In this document: positions 12,201 through 22,675 of the stretch, one piece after another
Position numbering within the stretch: position 1 is the first letter of the stretch
Layout of the letters: each line of letters begins with the position of its first letter
NCBI RefSeq assembly: GCF_010093535.1
Contig: NW_022985171.1
Coordinates: 1,377,766-1,441,765, forward strand
Source of the DNA: Lindgomyces ingoldianus
Taxonomy: Eukaryota; Ascomycota; Dothideomycetes; Pleosporales; Lindgomycetaceae
Direction of reading: 5' to 3'
Length of the DNA: 64,000 nt
Made by a program: the position numbers and the translations under genes
Notes under the pieces: model-generated
The model's database searches: none
What the model was told of the DNA's origin: nothing
Seen by the model: only the letters and a program-made list of their open reading frames with translations

Positions 12201-13402
12201 ATCTATAATGTTTGATGGATTTTCTTTTCTGGGGAAGGGTATTGTGTGTAAGTCCTTCAGAGAGCAAGCGGGTGGTTCGGGATAATCTTGTACAATGATA
12301 TGGCAATTTTCTTTTCTTTCACCTTCCACTCGAATCATCCCTCTAAGAACCTCTTTTGCCTCTTGCATAGTCTGCACTTGTAACAAAAGATTTGTTCTTC
12401 GGTATTTCCTAGGTAGGGTGTGTAATCAAAAATTGTCATAGAGTTCCTTCCTTCCACTTTCATTCTAATCCCCTGATTGCCAAGTCACACAATCACCAAC
12501 GAAACAGTTGGGGCCTGCCTTTGGTCGTATCTTGACCCATTATCCTCAACAATCTAGTCTCTGCTACTATCCCCGATATTTGGAATGCCAGCCATGGTTG
12601 AATCAATCCGCTTTTAGACGAAGATGAAGCCGAAGCCGAATGCGGTATTCTACCCACCCACCAGAACCTTGCAAACTTAGAAGCTGGGAAGTTTCTCCGC
12701 AACGCGCCCACGTGCGCTCCTCTCTCCCGACAGCGTACTTTGGACTATGTAATATATATTTTCTGCAATTGGAGACAGTTGTGGCTCATGATCACGAGCT
12801 TGTTGTCTGATTAGATTGATGTCTGCTGACATCGGCTTATAAGTGGATGTTCGGGGCTTCTTTAGGTGAGGTTTTGGGAGCTCTGAGCAGTGCCAGGACG
12901 CACTGGCAAATTACCTGAGACGACGGTGGGTAAGGATTCGGCCTGATATACGCAATTGTGGTTTGCTCTCCGATAATCGCATATTCATGTTTGACTCGTC
13001 ATCTCAATGAGAGCACAACAGGTCTTCGAAAGACTTAACCCAGAATGAAAACCACAACAAGCTTTTCCCCCAGAGCCAGAAACTAACCCCGCCGATCTCA
13101 AATTCTATATAATTCGACCGTTACCCCACAAACGCTAATGTGCAGCGGGTGCTCGGGTCATTACAGGGATAAATGACACTGCAGCTCTTTTACGCGGCCC
13201 TTGCTCAAGCTCCTTTAACCCACGGGATTTTGGAAAGAGTTGGAGCGAAGGATTAGCAGCACTAAGGTTTAGAATACCATTTCCAAATAATGTGGATGTA
13301 TGGATATATGTTTAAGTTATTTGAGTTCCTTATTTCCTGTGAAGTGTTTCTTTCTGTCCCTTTTCCTCACTTCCTCCCCTAGAAGATCCACCTCACCTCA
13401 CC
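12201..13402. other. Intergenic, no supportable gene
   Basis: About 1.2 kb containing the 3' end of the E2 transcript and the promoter of the FAD oxidoreductase. A short minus-strand frame at 12493-12711 has no recognisable similarity. A TATATAA-like stretch lies near 12750 and another A/T-rich patch near 13105. Confidence 0.5.
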
Positions 13403-15609
13403 ATGTTTCTCCCCCCACTCCTCTTCCTCTCCCTCCTCACAAGCAGCGCCCCCGTCTTCGCTCTCAACTTCGATTGGGAAAAGATTCAACTCACCGAAGC
13501 AGAAACACGCAACTACTCCGCAATCCAATTCGCCGGCCCCTTAAGCAATGCTCCCAAAAAAAATTGCCGGAGCATCCCCGGAGACGCAGACTGGCCCACT
13601 GAAGCACAATGGGCCAAGTTCAACAAGACGCTAGGAGGAGCTTTGCTCAAACCTCGGCCACTGGCGGCAGCGTGTTATAGTGGCCCGCAGTATGATGCAA
13701 ATCGGTGTCAGGAGTTGAAGCAGATGTGGAGCAATACTTTCTTGCAGTAAGAGTTCCCATGATCACTTGGGTATTTGCTACATAGAGAGAGTGTTAATGG
13801 GTTTTTAGTATGAGTGATCCTACCAGTATAATGTCGCAGTGGTCATCAGGGAATACGTGCGTTCCGACTTCGAACCCGAATTCTACGTGCTCCCAGGGTG
13901 GATATCCGGTTTATGTTGTCAATGCGACAACAGTGCGTCACGTCCAATTAGCTGTAAATTTTGCAAGGAACTCTAACATTCGGCTAGTAGTGAAGTACGC
14001 AAGTCCCTGGAACTCATATTGATGGTTCAAGAGGTGAAGAACACTAATGAAGTGCAGAAACTCCGGTCATGACTTCAACGGCAAATCTATCGGCGGCAAC
14101 GCCCTCTCCGTTTGGACCCACAATCTAAAGGCTCTCACATACCACACCAACTACAGTGCCCCCGAATACACAGGTCGAGCTGTAGCTTATGGCGCAGGTA
14201 TCCAAGCTTTCGATGCCTATAAGGCAATGTCCACGTACAACATGACGATGATCGTAGCAGGCGGCTCCACAGTAGGCCTTGCAGGGGGGTTTGTGCAAGG
14301 AGGAGGCCACTCGACGTATACAAGTTTCTATGGCCTGGCTGCAGATCAGGTGCTCAGGATACAAGCTGTTACTGCTAGTGGGAAGTTTGTGAACGCTGAT
14401 GCAGAGGAAAATGAGGATCTTTATTGGGCATTTAGAGGGGGAGGGGGAGGTAAAGCTCTGCTTTATTTACTCTCTCATCAGATTTCTTCAATGCCCAAAA
14501 TGTTGAAGTAGGAGTTAGTGCTAATTCGTTGTTTAGGAACATATGGCATCATCACATCCATCGTTGTTAAAGCATTTCCAGTAACCCCGGTTGCTTCGGG
14601 AAGCATAGCTTTTTCAACGGTAGCGAATCCAGCAATTAAGAATAGTACAGCGGTTCCAGTGGAAACGTTCTGGAAAGGTGTGAAGGAGTATTGGGCATAC
14701 TGTATCGCTCTCTGTGATGCTGGTGGCTTAGGGTAAGAAAATCTCTCTTTAATGTCTCTACGACGGCTAAATCCCTATTTCCAACAACTACATTCACTCA
14801 ACCCCATTCTAATTCTCCCCTTCAGCTACAACTTCATCCGCCACACCCACTCGGCCAACACCACAGGCCTAACCTTCACAACCTCTATCTCCCTGCCCAA
14901 CCACACCATCCCCCAATACCGCCAATTCATCCGCCCTCTTATCCAAAAACTAAACACTATCGGCATTCCCCTTCCCCTGCCCCCAATCCAACGTTTCAAC
15001 AACTACTACACCCGCGACATCCCCAATGCTGTCTCCGGTGACACCGTTGGAAACACGCGTTTTGCGTCTCGCTTTTTCCTACGCTCAAACTACGACACTC
15101 ACTCCGCGCTGGAAGAAATGCACGCTGCGATCCGGGATTTTGTAGAAGGAGGAGGATATACGCTTCACGGAATAAACTACTCCCCGACGTTAGAGGTGGC
15201 TGGGAATCCCGATAATGCAGTCCACCCAGCGTTCCGGGAAACCATCATGCACGCCGAAGGCTTCGACAGCTCTGCATGGTGGGATGGGAAAACCCCCATC
15301 GCCTCCATCTCCTCGCAAAAATCGCAGCATGACCGCTTACAATCTTATATGCAGAAGTGGAGGGATATTACTCCGGGGAGTGGGAGTTATATTAATGAGG
15401 GTGACGCCCAGGAGCCGGAATGGAAAGATGCTTTTTTTGGAAGTAATTATGAGAGGTTGGCGGCAGTGAAGAGAAGGTGGGATCGCTGGGGATTGTTTTA
15501 TACGGTTAGTGGCGTGGGCAGTGATGAGTGGGAAGTTAAGGGGAGTAGTGGGGGTGGGAGGGAGGGTGTGTTGACGCAGGATGGGAGACTGTGTAGAGTG
15601 GGTGTGTGA
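13403..15609 (+). CDS. Secreted FAD-linked oxidoreductase (PCMH-type FAD domain, berberine-bridge-like)
   Basis: Five exons: 13403-13746, 13809-13994, 14058-14449, 14537-14732 and 14826-15609; 633 residues, all junctions in phase. A hydrophobic signal peptide (first ~20 residues, [15 protein letters not shown]) points to secretion. The FAD-binding domain is seen from the phrase [13 protein letters not shown] (about 135-150) through [18 protein letters not shown], whose histidine matches the usual covalent FAD attachment site, and on to [11 protein letters not shown] and [18 protein letters not shown]. The C-terminal BBE motif region (phrase [17 protein letters not shown], then [13 protein letters not shown]) is complete. 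The position where bicovalent members carry a cysteine reads TVGLAGG, so single covalent attachment is predicted. Substrate unknown; members oxidise sugars, alkaloids or polyketides. No biosynthetic cluster is adjacent. Confidence 0.92.
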
Positions 15610-16575
15610 GAGGTTGATAGGGCGAAGATGGACATGCCAAGATGAGACGAGGTATGAGAAGAGTATTATTGTTTTAATCGATGACTGTGTTAACAGAAAT
15701 CGCAAATAACTTGGTATGGCAGGATGTCATCATATTCCATTAATATTTGTATTCGAGGTGCAGGCTCAGTTACATGTCCTTATCAGACTAAACAAGTGAA
15801 TATTCGGGAATAATGTGGGAGTGAGATGGTATAAATATCGCAATGCTAAACGAACAATCAGTCACCGTGGAGGTCCAAACCTTTTGGTAGCTACTTGGGG
15901 TATAGTATCAAGCTTCTAATCCTTACTCGCCTTGTCAGTTCAGATATTTCCTTTTGCAAAATTGAGAGAAAACTAGCAGGCAGTTACATCTAACAGCCCA
16001 TACCTTTTGTAAAGGCATTACATCAATTGCAGTGAAGTTCTGCGGTAGCTGCTATGTCTGGTCACGAAAAACCTGGCTTGCAAACATTTACTCTACATTC
16101 TTTTCTCCAAAGCATCCTAGGCTCAAGCCAAAATCCGAACCCAGAAAACCCAAAGCCATAAATATTGCACGCAATGTAAAACCAATTCCATCAGACCCCC
16201 ACCAGACTCCTGGAAGAATTCAAGCCCCCACAGAGGCGAATCTCACAACTCCTAAATGGCAATGACTTGGGGGTGCTGTGAAATTCCGTATTTAGGTGTT
16301 GGGGAAGGAGGATGTCGTTTTGGCATTCCAAGTCCAGAGAGGAGGCAGGATACTTGGGCGGTTTGAGAGTAAACATTTTCTGACAACGAGTTGACCGAGG
16401 ATGAGAGTGTTACATACCTTCCCAGTCTAAGCCTAGCGTTGGAGCTGGCCATGGAGTCGGAGTTCAGGACAGCGCAAATATTTGGGAAGTCTAAGGTCAG
16501 AATTACGTCCTTTGCATGAAGCTGCCCCCGGAAGTGTCAGTGAACCAGTCGCCACGACACCAACTCGACGTCCCA
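15610..16575. other. Intergenic, no supportable gene
   Basis: Region between two converging genes. Open frames at 16032-16452 overlap on both strands and are low quality. Nothing else recognised. Confidence 0.5.
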
Positions 16576-17694
16576 CTAGTTCTTCCAAGTCTTTTTGAAC
16601 ATGCTCTCACAAGCTAATGGATCTATCAACTTGCCAGTCATACGCTCTAGCACATCCGACACAAAGTTCCATTTATTCGCATCAACTTCCGCAACAGCCT
16701 CCCACAAGTGAAGCGTCATATCCGTCGCCTCTAATTCTTGGCAATCTTGTGCGAGCTTCGACTTCTTCGGTGCGCGCTCAAGCTCCCTAGATATACGGCG
16801 TTTCTTGCTCTTTGCAGTTGTCGGAGGAGTTTGGGTCTCATAGCTGTCGTGAGATGGCGTCGGGCTGCTACTGTCGAAGATACCATTATCCCCCTCTGCG
16901 GTCGGATATTTACGCGGATTGCGGAGATGCATGTGGTCTTTCGAATCAAAGCCAAGATCCCCCATGGTGGCAGCAATCTTAGGGCCGTTGCGTACGAAGC
17001 GTGAATAAACAGCTGGTTGTGTCATAGTCGCTGGTTCACCACGCTTGACACGCTCGTTGTTCAGCCAGTTCGCGATATCGCCCCAGCCCATCTTGTCCAC
17101 GGTGCGCAATTTCACGATGAGACGGTTCTCAGGGTCGTCTTCGACTTTACGGCGGATGGCGCGGGGTTTAACTCTTTTGAGGAAGAAGGAATTGGACTCG
17201 AGTTCGACTTTAATGTTGCGGGCGCGGTTTTGGGTGTCGTGGTCGAGGGTGAGTTTAGATATGGAAGGTGGACTAGCATTGTGAAGGCCGATTGTGGATG
17301 CGCTGGCAAAGCGATTACCGGCGATGTCGTTCATCGGCTCGAAAAGAGGTGATCCTCCGTCTTCTTGGCTGCTAACTTGCTTCGATTGGTTGCCATGTTC
17401 ATTGTTCTTGCCTTCACCTGGGGTGACCGATTGATGCTCTTGCTCAGCACCAATACCCGGAGCTGCTGGCGAGGAGGCTATAGCTTCGCCGGTACCTCCT
17501 TCTTCGTCACTGACAAATGGGAGATGGCTGGCAGTCTGATTGAGTTGGTTGATATGCTTCTGGCTACGCTCCAAGACAGGCTTACAGACAGCGAGAGAAC
17601 CCCTCCTGGGTGTAGTAGATGCTGTGGTAGAAATGACACGGCCTGAGGAAGCTTGAAGAAGCTGAGAGCGAAAATTAGTAGCTCCGTTCTTCAT
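16576..17694 (-). CDS. Putative Myb/SANT-like nuclear protein
   Basis: Single open frame of 372 residues from an ATG at 17694. The N-terminal half is polar and low complexity. Around residues 190-250 a tryptophan-spaced helical segment (MGWGDIANWLNNERVKRG, then AVYSRFVRNGPKIA) resembles a Myb/SANT-type helix bundle. A basic stretch KSKKRRISRELERAPKKSK (about 298-316) looks like a nuclear localisation signal. The C-terminal segment with WEAVAEVDANKWNFVSDVL and ACESMFKKTW resembles a second Myb-like repeat. A nuclear DNA-binding or chromatin role is an inference from these patterns only. An upstream exon cannot be excluded, as an open minus frame touches the start region (17691-17912). Confidence 0.65.
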   Translation of the reverse strand: MKNGATNFRSQLLQASSGRVISTTASTTPRRGSLAVCKPVLERSQKHINQLNQTASHLPFVSDEEGGTGEAIASSPAAPGIGAEQEHQSVTPGEGKNNEHGNQSKQVSSQEDGGSPLFEPMNDIAGNRFASASTIGLHNASPPSISKLTLDHDTQNRARNIKVELESNSFFLKRVKPRAIRRKVEDDPENRLIVKLRTVDKMGWGDIANWLNNERVKRGEPATMTQPAVYSRFVRNGPKIAATMGDLGFDSKDHMHLRNPRKYPTAEGDNGIFDSSSPTPSHDSYETQTPPTTAKSKKRRISRELERAPKKSKLAQDCQELEATDMTLHLWEAVAEVDANKWNFVSDVLERMTGKLIDPLACESMFKKTWKN

Positions 17695-19007
17695 AACATC
17701 GGAAGTGTCGTTGGTTTTAGGCTGTCCATTGGTCGTTGCCGCGGCGAAGTGCTCCGCGGAGGCGATGATATCGCTGTAGCCATGTTAGCAACGGGAGGCT
17801 CAGATGTGTAGATTGGCAGCTCTAAAGCACAATAAAAGTTGAGAAGAGTGAAGTAAGGCTGGAGAAGAGGAATAGTTGTGCGAGGTGTCACAGGGGGGTC
17901 CTGATAGGTCAAACTAAAAGTATTGTAGGCTTGTAGGTATGGAGAAGTAGAATAACTCGTGGATAATTGTATTAGTGCCCGAGGAATGTTCTAGGTATAT
18001 AGTGTGGTGTCCTACGCGGTAAAATACAAAACAAATCAGACTTACCTGCGTTCCAATCCTGCAACAGATTTCTCCTTTGAAGGACCCATCTTGCATACAA
18101 ACCAACGACCTCCTACACTTCACTATACAGAATTATAGTAAAACAATTTTTCGTGTGATAGCGGGTGTTGCTGTTTGTTAGGATGAAGGTGGGTGATGGG
18201 CGGATGACGGTGCTGTGTTGGTGGTGATGATACCAGTATGCAGCCTCAAGGTGAAGACCGCCAAACGCCGACGATGACGTATAGAGGTGTTTTGGCAGTA
18301 GAGTGTATGGAACTTCTTGCGGCCTTGTTTTGGTGAGGAGACCAGAAGAGGATGTGCACAGTATTGGTAGGGATGAATACCATATGTCGGTGCTGATGAC
18401 GATGACGACAGCCAAAACTGAGCTGGTAGTCTAGTGGGGAGTAGAATGTGACGATGGTGGAGAGGGCGGCTCTCTATATTGATAGGGTTTAGGCGATGGG
18501 CTGATGGTGTGCGCGAGATCCTGTGATCGGTTTGGGTCGGTGTACGGTGAACGTCCTACACGATAATGTCGGTCAGGAGTGAGAAAACAATCATCCCGGC
18601 TAATCGCTCCTTCCAATAATTTAACTGTGGAGAGGCAAACAAACTGAATGAGTGTTAATGTGGAAAGGCGAGAGAACGATAAAAAAAATGGTTAGACTGG
18701 ATGATCTAAATGCTTGGATGCTCGAAACAGTAGACTATAGGAGGACATGACCCAGTTCGAAGTTCCGCACTTGGGCTCAAATCTTTCAAGGTAGCAAATA
18801 TGGATGGAATTTTGCAGACATCCTTGAGGAGAACAAGGAGTCTCGGGTAAACAAATAATGACAATACTCATCAATAAAGCCCAAGCTAGCACGCGAATGA
18901 GGTAGTATTTTAAATAGAGAATAGGCAAGAACGTGATTAAGCGCTCGGAAACAAGCGTCACAGTAAAAAATAAGGAAACAATAATATGTTTACTTCTAAT
19001 CGTAATA
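17695..19007. other. Intergenic, no supportable gene
   Basis: 1.3 kb with several short minus-strand frames (17914-18123, 18113-18415, 18431-18616, 18692-18961). None has a recognisable domain or consistent splice structure. Locally rich in GATG/GTG-type repeats around 18180-18420. Confidence 0.45.
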
Positions 19008-19435
19008 TCAAATTATATCCAAATCTGTTAAATGCCTCTGGATTCCTAGAAGGCCTTTTATAACCCCAAGACCCATTCCCGGTAAAATATTGGCATTGCG
19101 AAAATCGCAATAGGAATCTTCAACCCTGGCAATATCTAAGCGAGGTGCAAAAGTATTGGCTCGTTCGGTCCGTTTCGTGAGATACACTGAAGAGTTAACA
19201 GGATTGGTCTCCCAAACCCCCAATCCTGTCAACGCATAGCGTAAGTCATTCGAGCTTCTCTTTCTATGAGCATCCGTTCCGACTTCGCTGCTGGAGTCTC
19301 CGTAGGCCTCACGGGCCTCGGAGATTGCCGTGACCGGAAAATTGACTTGAGGAGTGAGGTCATGGAGGAGATGGTTGATGTCGATCGCGTGGATGATTTC
19401 TCGGCGAGAGAACTTGTGCTTGGTGTTACAGACAT
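19008..19435 (-). CDS. Small serine/threonine-rich protein, predicted with one intron
   Basis: An ATG at 19435 opens a Ser/Thr-rich frame (MSVTPSTSSLAEKSS) that continues into RSRQSPRPVRPTETPAAKSERMLIEREAR. The frame stops at 19229. A 47-nt intron (19187-19233) with GTTGAC donor, CTGTTAAC branch-like sequence and TCTTCAG acceptor would join it in phase to a second open segment (YLTKRTERANTFAPRLDIARV...), giving 126 residues in exons 19435-19234 and 19186-19008. No domain recognised. Composition and the neat splice make a real gene plausible. The unspliced 68-residue form is the alternative. Confidence 0.4.
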
Positions 19436-20424
19436 GGTGGGTGTAGTATGATGTTCAGATCGAGGGATTATATCAAGATGAACTTTGTTCTGGGGCTTAT
19501 GATGGAGTCCGAAGACCGGAGAGGTGTGTGGGTGCAGTGTTGAGAGATGGGGGAAAAAATGTAGTTGTAGATTACGGAACCTCCTTTCCAGGAATGGGAT
19601 TTCAACTCCAATAAATACCCACCTTTCACGACTCACCATGCATTGACACATCCAACCAAACACCATCAAATCATAGATAGATGATCCGTACCGCATACAC
19701 TACACTGTGCTACTGTTACAGCCTTCCGGCAAAGGCCCAAGGAAGGCCGCATCATCCTACTCAGCCCCATGCACAGGTGACTCAAAAGACGGGCAGGAGC
19801 GTCGGCTTGATTTTCAATATTCTGCAGGGTGTCTGCTAACGTACGAGGATATGGGGTGTGTGGGTGAAAATGGTGAGTGGTTGACGAAGCTTGAGTCAAA
19901 CAATGAACGGCTAAACCGAGTTGGGTATAGCGTGCCATGTTTGGACTCACACTTTTCTAAGGTTTCCAAGTATCTCGCATTACTGCCTTCTTTGGGCTTC
20001 ATTCTTATGATTTACAATTCGATGTGAAAATTTTTCATGAGATCATGAAATTAGTCAGACAATTAGGTTTCAAAGTAGAACCTTGGGGGTGGCTCGGAGC
20101 TGACACGCCACCATCCCTGGGTCAAGCTGCCACATTTGCACCTATGACGGAGAATCTCAACCACCTCATGAAGATGGAAGACAAGAGAATCATAATGCAC
20201 GTGTTTTCTGGTAAATGATCTCTTGCAGAAAGGGTATGCTCAATTATCCTTGTAATACGTCATGTGCAATTATACTCCAGTTTGTGCCGCTGTAAAGCTC
20301 AATTGTCCAATGAACCCAGTCAACTTTCGGGTGTACATCTTCTTAACAACGTATCACTACCTGTGGAACAGAGGAAACATATTCTTTTGCGACTGGTAAG
20401 TAAGATGTAGGGTTTGTGTATTGC
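19436..20424. other. Intergenic, no supportable gene
   Basis: Short frames on both strands (19666-19950 minus, 19707-20027 plus, 20024-20218 plus) show no domain. Part of this stretch could hold upstream exons of the uncertain gene at 20425-21164, but no convincing junctions were found. Confidence 0.4.
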
Positions 20425-21164
20425 ATGGTGGTCGTTACAGTAGGACAAGATACGGATCTGACATCCACATCCGCTTCACATCCTTCCTCATTTTCTAGAA
20501 AGCGGAGTAAAGAGAGTACGGCACCCCAAGGTTCACACAAGCATTTTCCTTCCCTGCTTAAAGAACTAAGCTGCGCATACTCCAGTTTGAGCTATGGCTA
20601 TGCTAGAGTGAGTGCATCCTGAATGGATGACCTAGCTATTCACTAAGGATGCGGCCGGTAAACTCATTCGAGACTTCGAGAAGCTATCCGTTAGTCTCGG
20701 GCCAGAGAGGAAAGCATTCTGGGCGATGGATGACAGGAACTTCATCTGGGACTCTCTCCCGGCTGAGTTGGAAACTGGTGTCATCGAGGTGCTGAAGAAC
20801 GGCAAGTTTATCGATAGTCCAAGGGTTGTGACTCTGGGGTTTGGCGGAGACTACTTCATGCTCATGGAGAAGAATTCACGTCATTGGCATTTGGCCGACT
20901 ATCGAGAACTCAACGCAGCCATGGCGACGTTCCGAGATAATAAGGTGTTTTATACGGCCCTGACACGCCCTTCAACAGAATCTCGCCTTGAGCCCGCATA
21001 GCGCCCATGTATGAACCGCCGTCCTCAGTAGTGGCACTTCTTTTGTAGAAGGTATGCTGGCGACAGCAGAAGCTGCGATGCCAGGGATGGAGAAAGCTAT
21101 CAAATCCGGCACGGAGATTCTGCAACATCAACAAGAGCATCGGAGGATCCAGGCTAATAATTGA
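20425..21164 (+). pseudogene. Fragmentary or decayed fungal gene of unknown function
   Basis: Two open segments join in phase through a 40-nt intron with a GTGAGT donor (20608-20647): an N-terminal Ser-rich piece from an ATG at 20425, then a protein-like piece DAAGKLIRDFEKLSV...FWAMDDRNFIWDSLPAEL...VVTLGFGGDYFMLMEKNSRHWHLADY, which stops at 21001. A second coding-like segment in another frame, SFVEGMLATAEAAMPGMEKAI...HRRIQANN, ends at 21164. No intron I could find links the two frames, so either a frameshift has broken the gene or an unusual splice exists. Fungal proteins with a WxSLP...LGxxGDYFxL pattern exist, but I cannot name the function. Confidence 0.4.
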
Positions 21165-21599
21165 ACGATCTTGTTGAATAGATGGCGACGGCCGAGGCGG
21201 GCTCACAGATGCGGCGAAATATGCAGACATATGATTTTTTTTCAACATCGGATATAAGTATCATTATTGTAGGCAGAATCCCGCGGATTACAATTATGGG
21301 GGGTACGTTATCTAAGTGGATGGCGATGCAAGAACTACCACAAAGTCGTTATGGGAGATAGATTCTACGATCTTATGATGAAGTGCAACATTGCGTTGGC
21401 CGACTGCTACAGTTGGAATCCAAGTGTGAAGAGTGGCTGGCCAGGTAGGTTTGCAGGTTTCTGAAACGCAGTGCAGTGAAATGCTAATGGAAGTGCTAGG
21501 TTTTTGGCTGGACAACTACATGTGTGTTGACATCTAGCCACGTAAAACCGGAGGTGACGCAATAGACAATAAAAAAAGCCATAATACCTTAATAGATAT
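21165..21599. other. Intergenic, no supportable gene
   Basis: 435 bases between the 3' end of the fragmentary gene and the stop codon of the RDEL protein. Short minus frames only; nothing recognised. Confidence 0.5.
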
Positions 21600-22675
21600 C
21601 TACAATTCGTCCCGAACATCACTATCACCATCGGCACTCTCCTCTGACTCCTCATCGCTGCTATCCTCGCCTAGATTGATCGGATCTTTCCCAAAGTCTT
21701 CGTCCACAACTGCATGGTTTTGTTGACGAAACACTCCATCTTGCATTTTTGCAGCCCTCAGGTACCAGGTAGAGGAATGGCCGGGCTGTCCATAGCTGTC
21801 ATCCTCGGTAAGAACGCCGTCCAGAGATGGCAAGTAGTGGGGCGAAACCTTGAATGAGCCGGTATACCGGCCAACGAGCTTTGGTGCCCATTTCCGCATA
21901 TCTTGCTCGTCGAAATGGCGATCGAGAAGCTTGATGAAGGCAATTTCGTCCAAGTTGTGAGAAGTGTCCGCGAGCACAGAGTCAATGGTCTCCTTGTCGG
22001 CGACGAGGCAGACATTTTCCTCGTAGCCCGACCAAACTTTCTTGATAGTTGGGATTAGTGAGTAGTGGCCATCGGGTGGGTCGCTGTGGTCGAGAAACCA
22101 GTTTTTGAAAGCCCTGAAATGCATGAAGTCAGCGAATCCAGAATTGTGAAAGGATAAGCGGTAGCAGCTTCGAAAATGCCAGAATGTAACGGCCTTGCAA
22201 AAGCAAAAGAACCATACTCTCTTGTGGCATCATCATCTGCATTGTCCAGCTTGTCCCTATCCTCGATCCAAAGAATCCGGAACTTCTCCCCTTCCTCAGT
22301 TTTATAGATATGATAAGCGCCCACAATTTTCCTCCGAAACGTCTCCCAGTCGGCATCGCTATGCCCATAGTGCGTACGAATGCCGACCCAGCCCCAAGAC
22401 GGAAGCTTCCACCGCCTTACGCGAAACGCATCATGGAAAAGGTAGAGCTGGCGAATGTGCGAAAATTCATGGTTATTTCTCACTTTGACGTAAGGCTTGA
22501 TACTGGGAGGAATATAGACCCCTTCCTCGGTCAGGTGCTCGGCTGGTGGATCCACTAGTACGGGCTCTGGGATGTCGGTGCGGAAAGGTGGCCTGGCGGA
22601 AGGTGGCCACATTGGGTCGCCCATGGCTGATGTAGCGACGATGAAGAGGACAAGGCCCAAAATCAGAGGGAGCAT
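21600..22675 (-). CDS. Signal-peptide protein with acidic tail ending in RDEL, function unknown
   Basis: Two exons, 22675-22218 and 22113-21600, around a 102-nt intron with a GTATGG donor; the join restores DDATREAFKNWFLDHS and gives 323 residues. The first ~19 residues (MLPLILGLVLFIVATSAMG) form a clear signal peptide. The core has the phrases RVRRWKLPSWGWVGIRTHYG and FRILWIEDRDKL, then NLDEIAFIKLLDRHFDEQDM, recalling an expanded family of uncharacterised ascomycete proteins. The C-terminus is a long run of Asp/Glu/Ser closing with VRDEL and the stop codon. With a signal peptide, a terminal RDEL is a plausible variant of the K/HDEL retrieval signal and would place the protein in the ER lumen; this is inference. 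A chance acidic C-terminus is the alternative. Confidence 0.75.
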
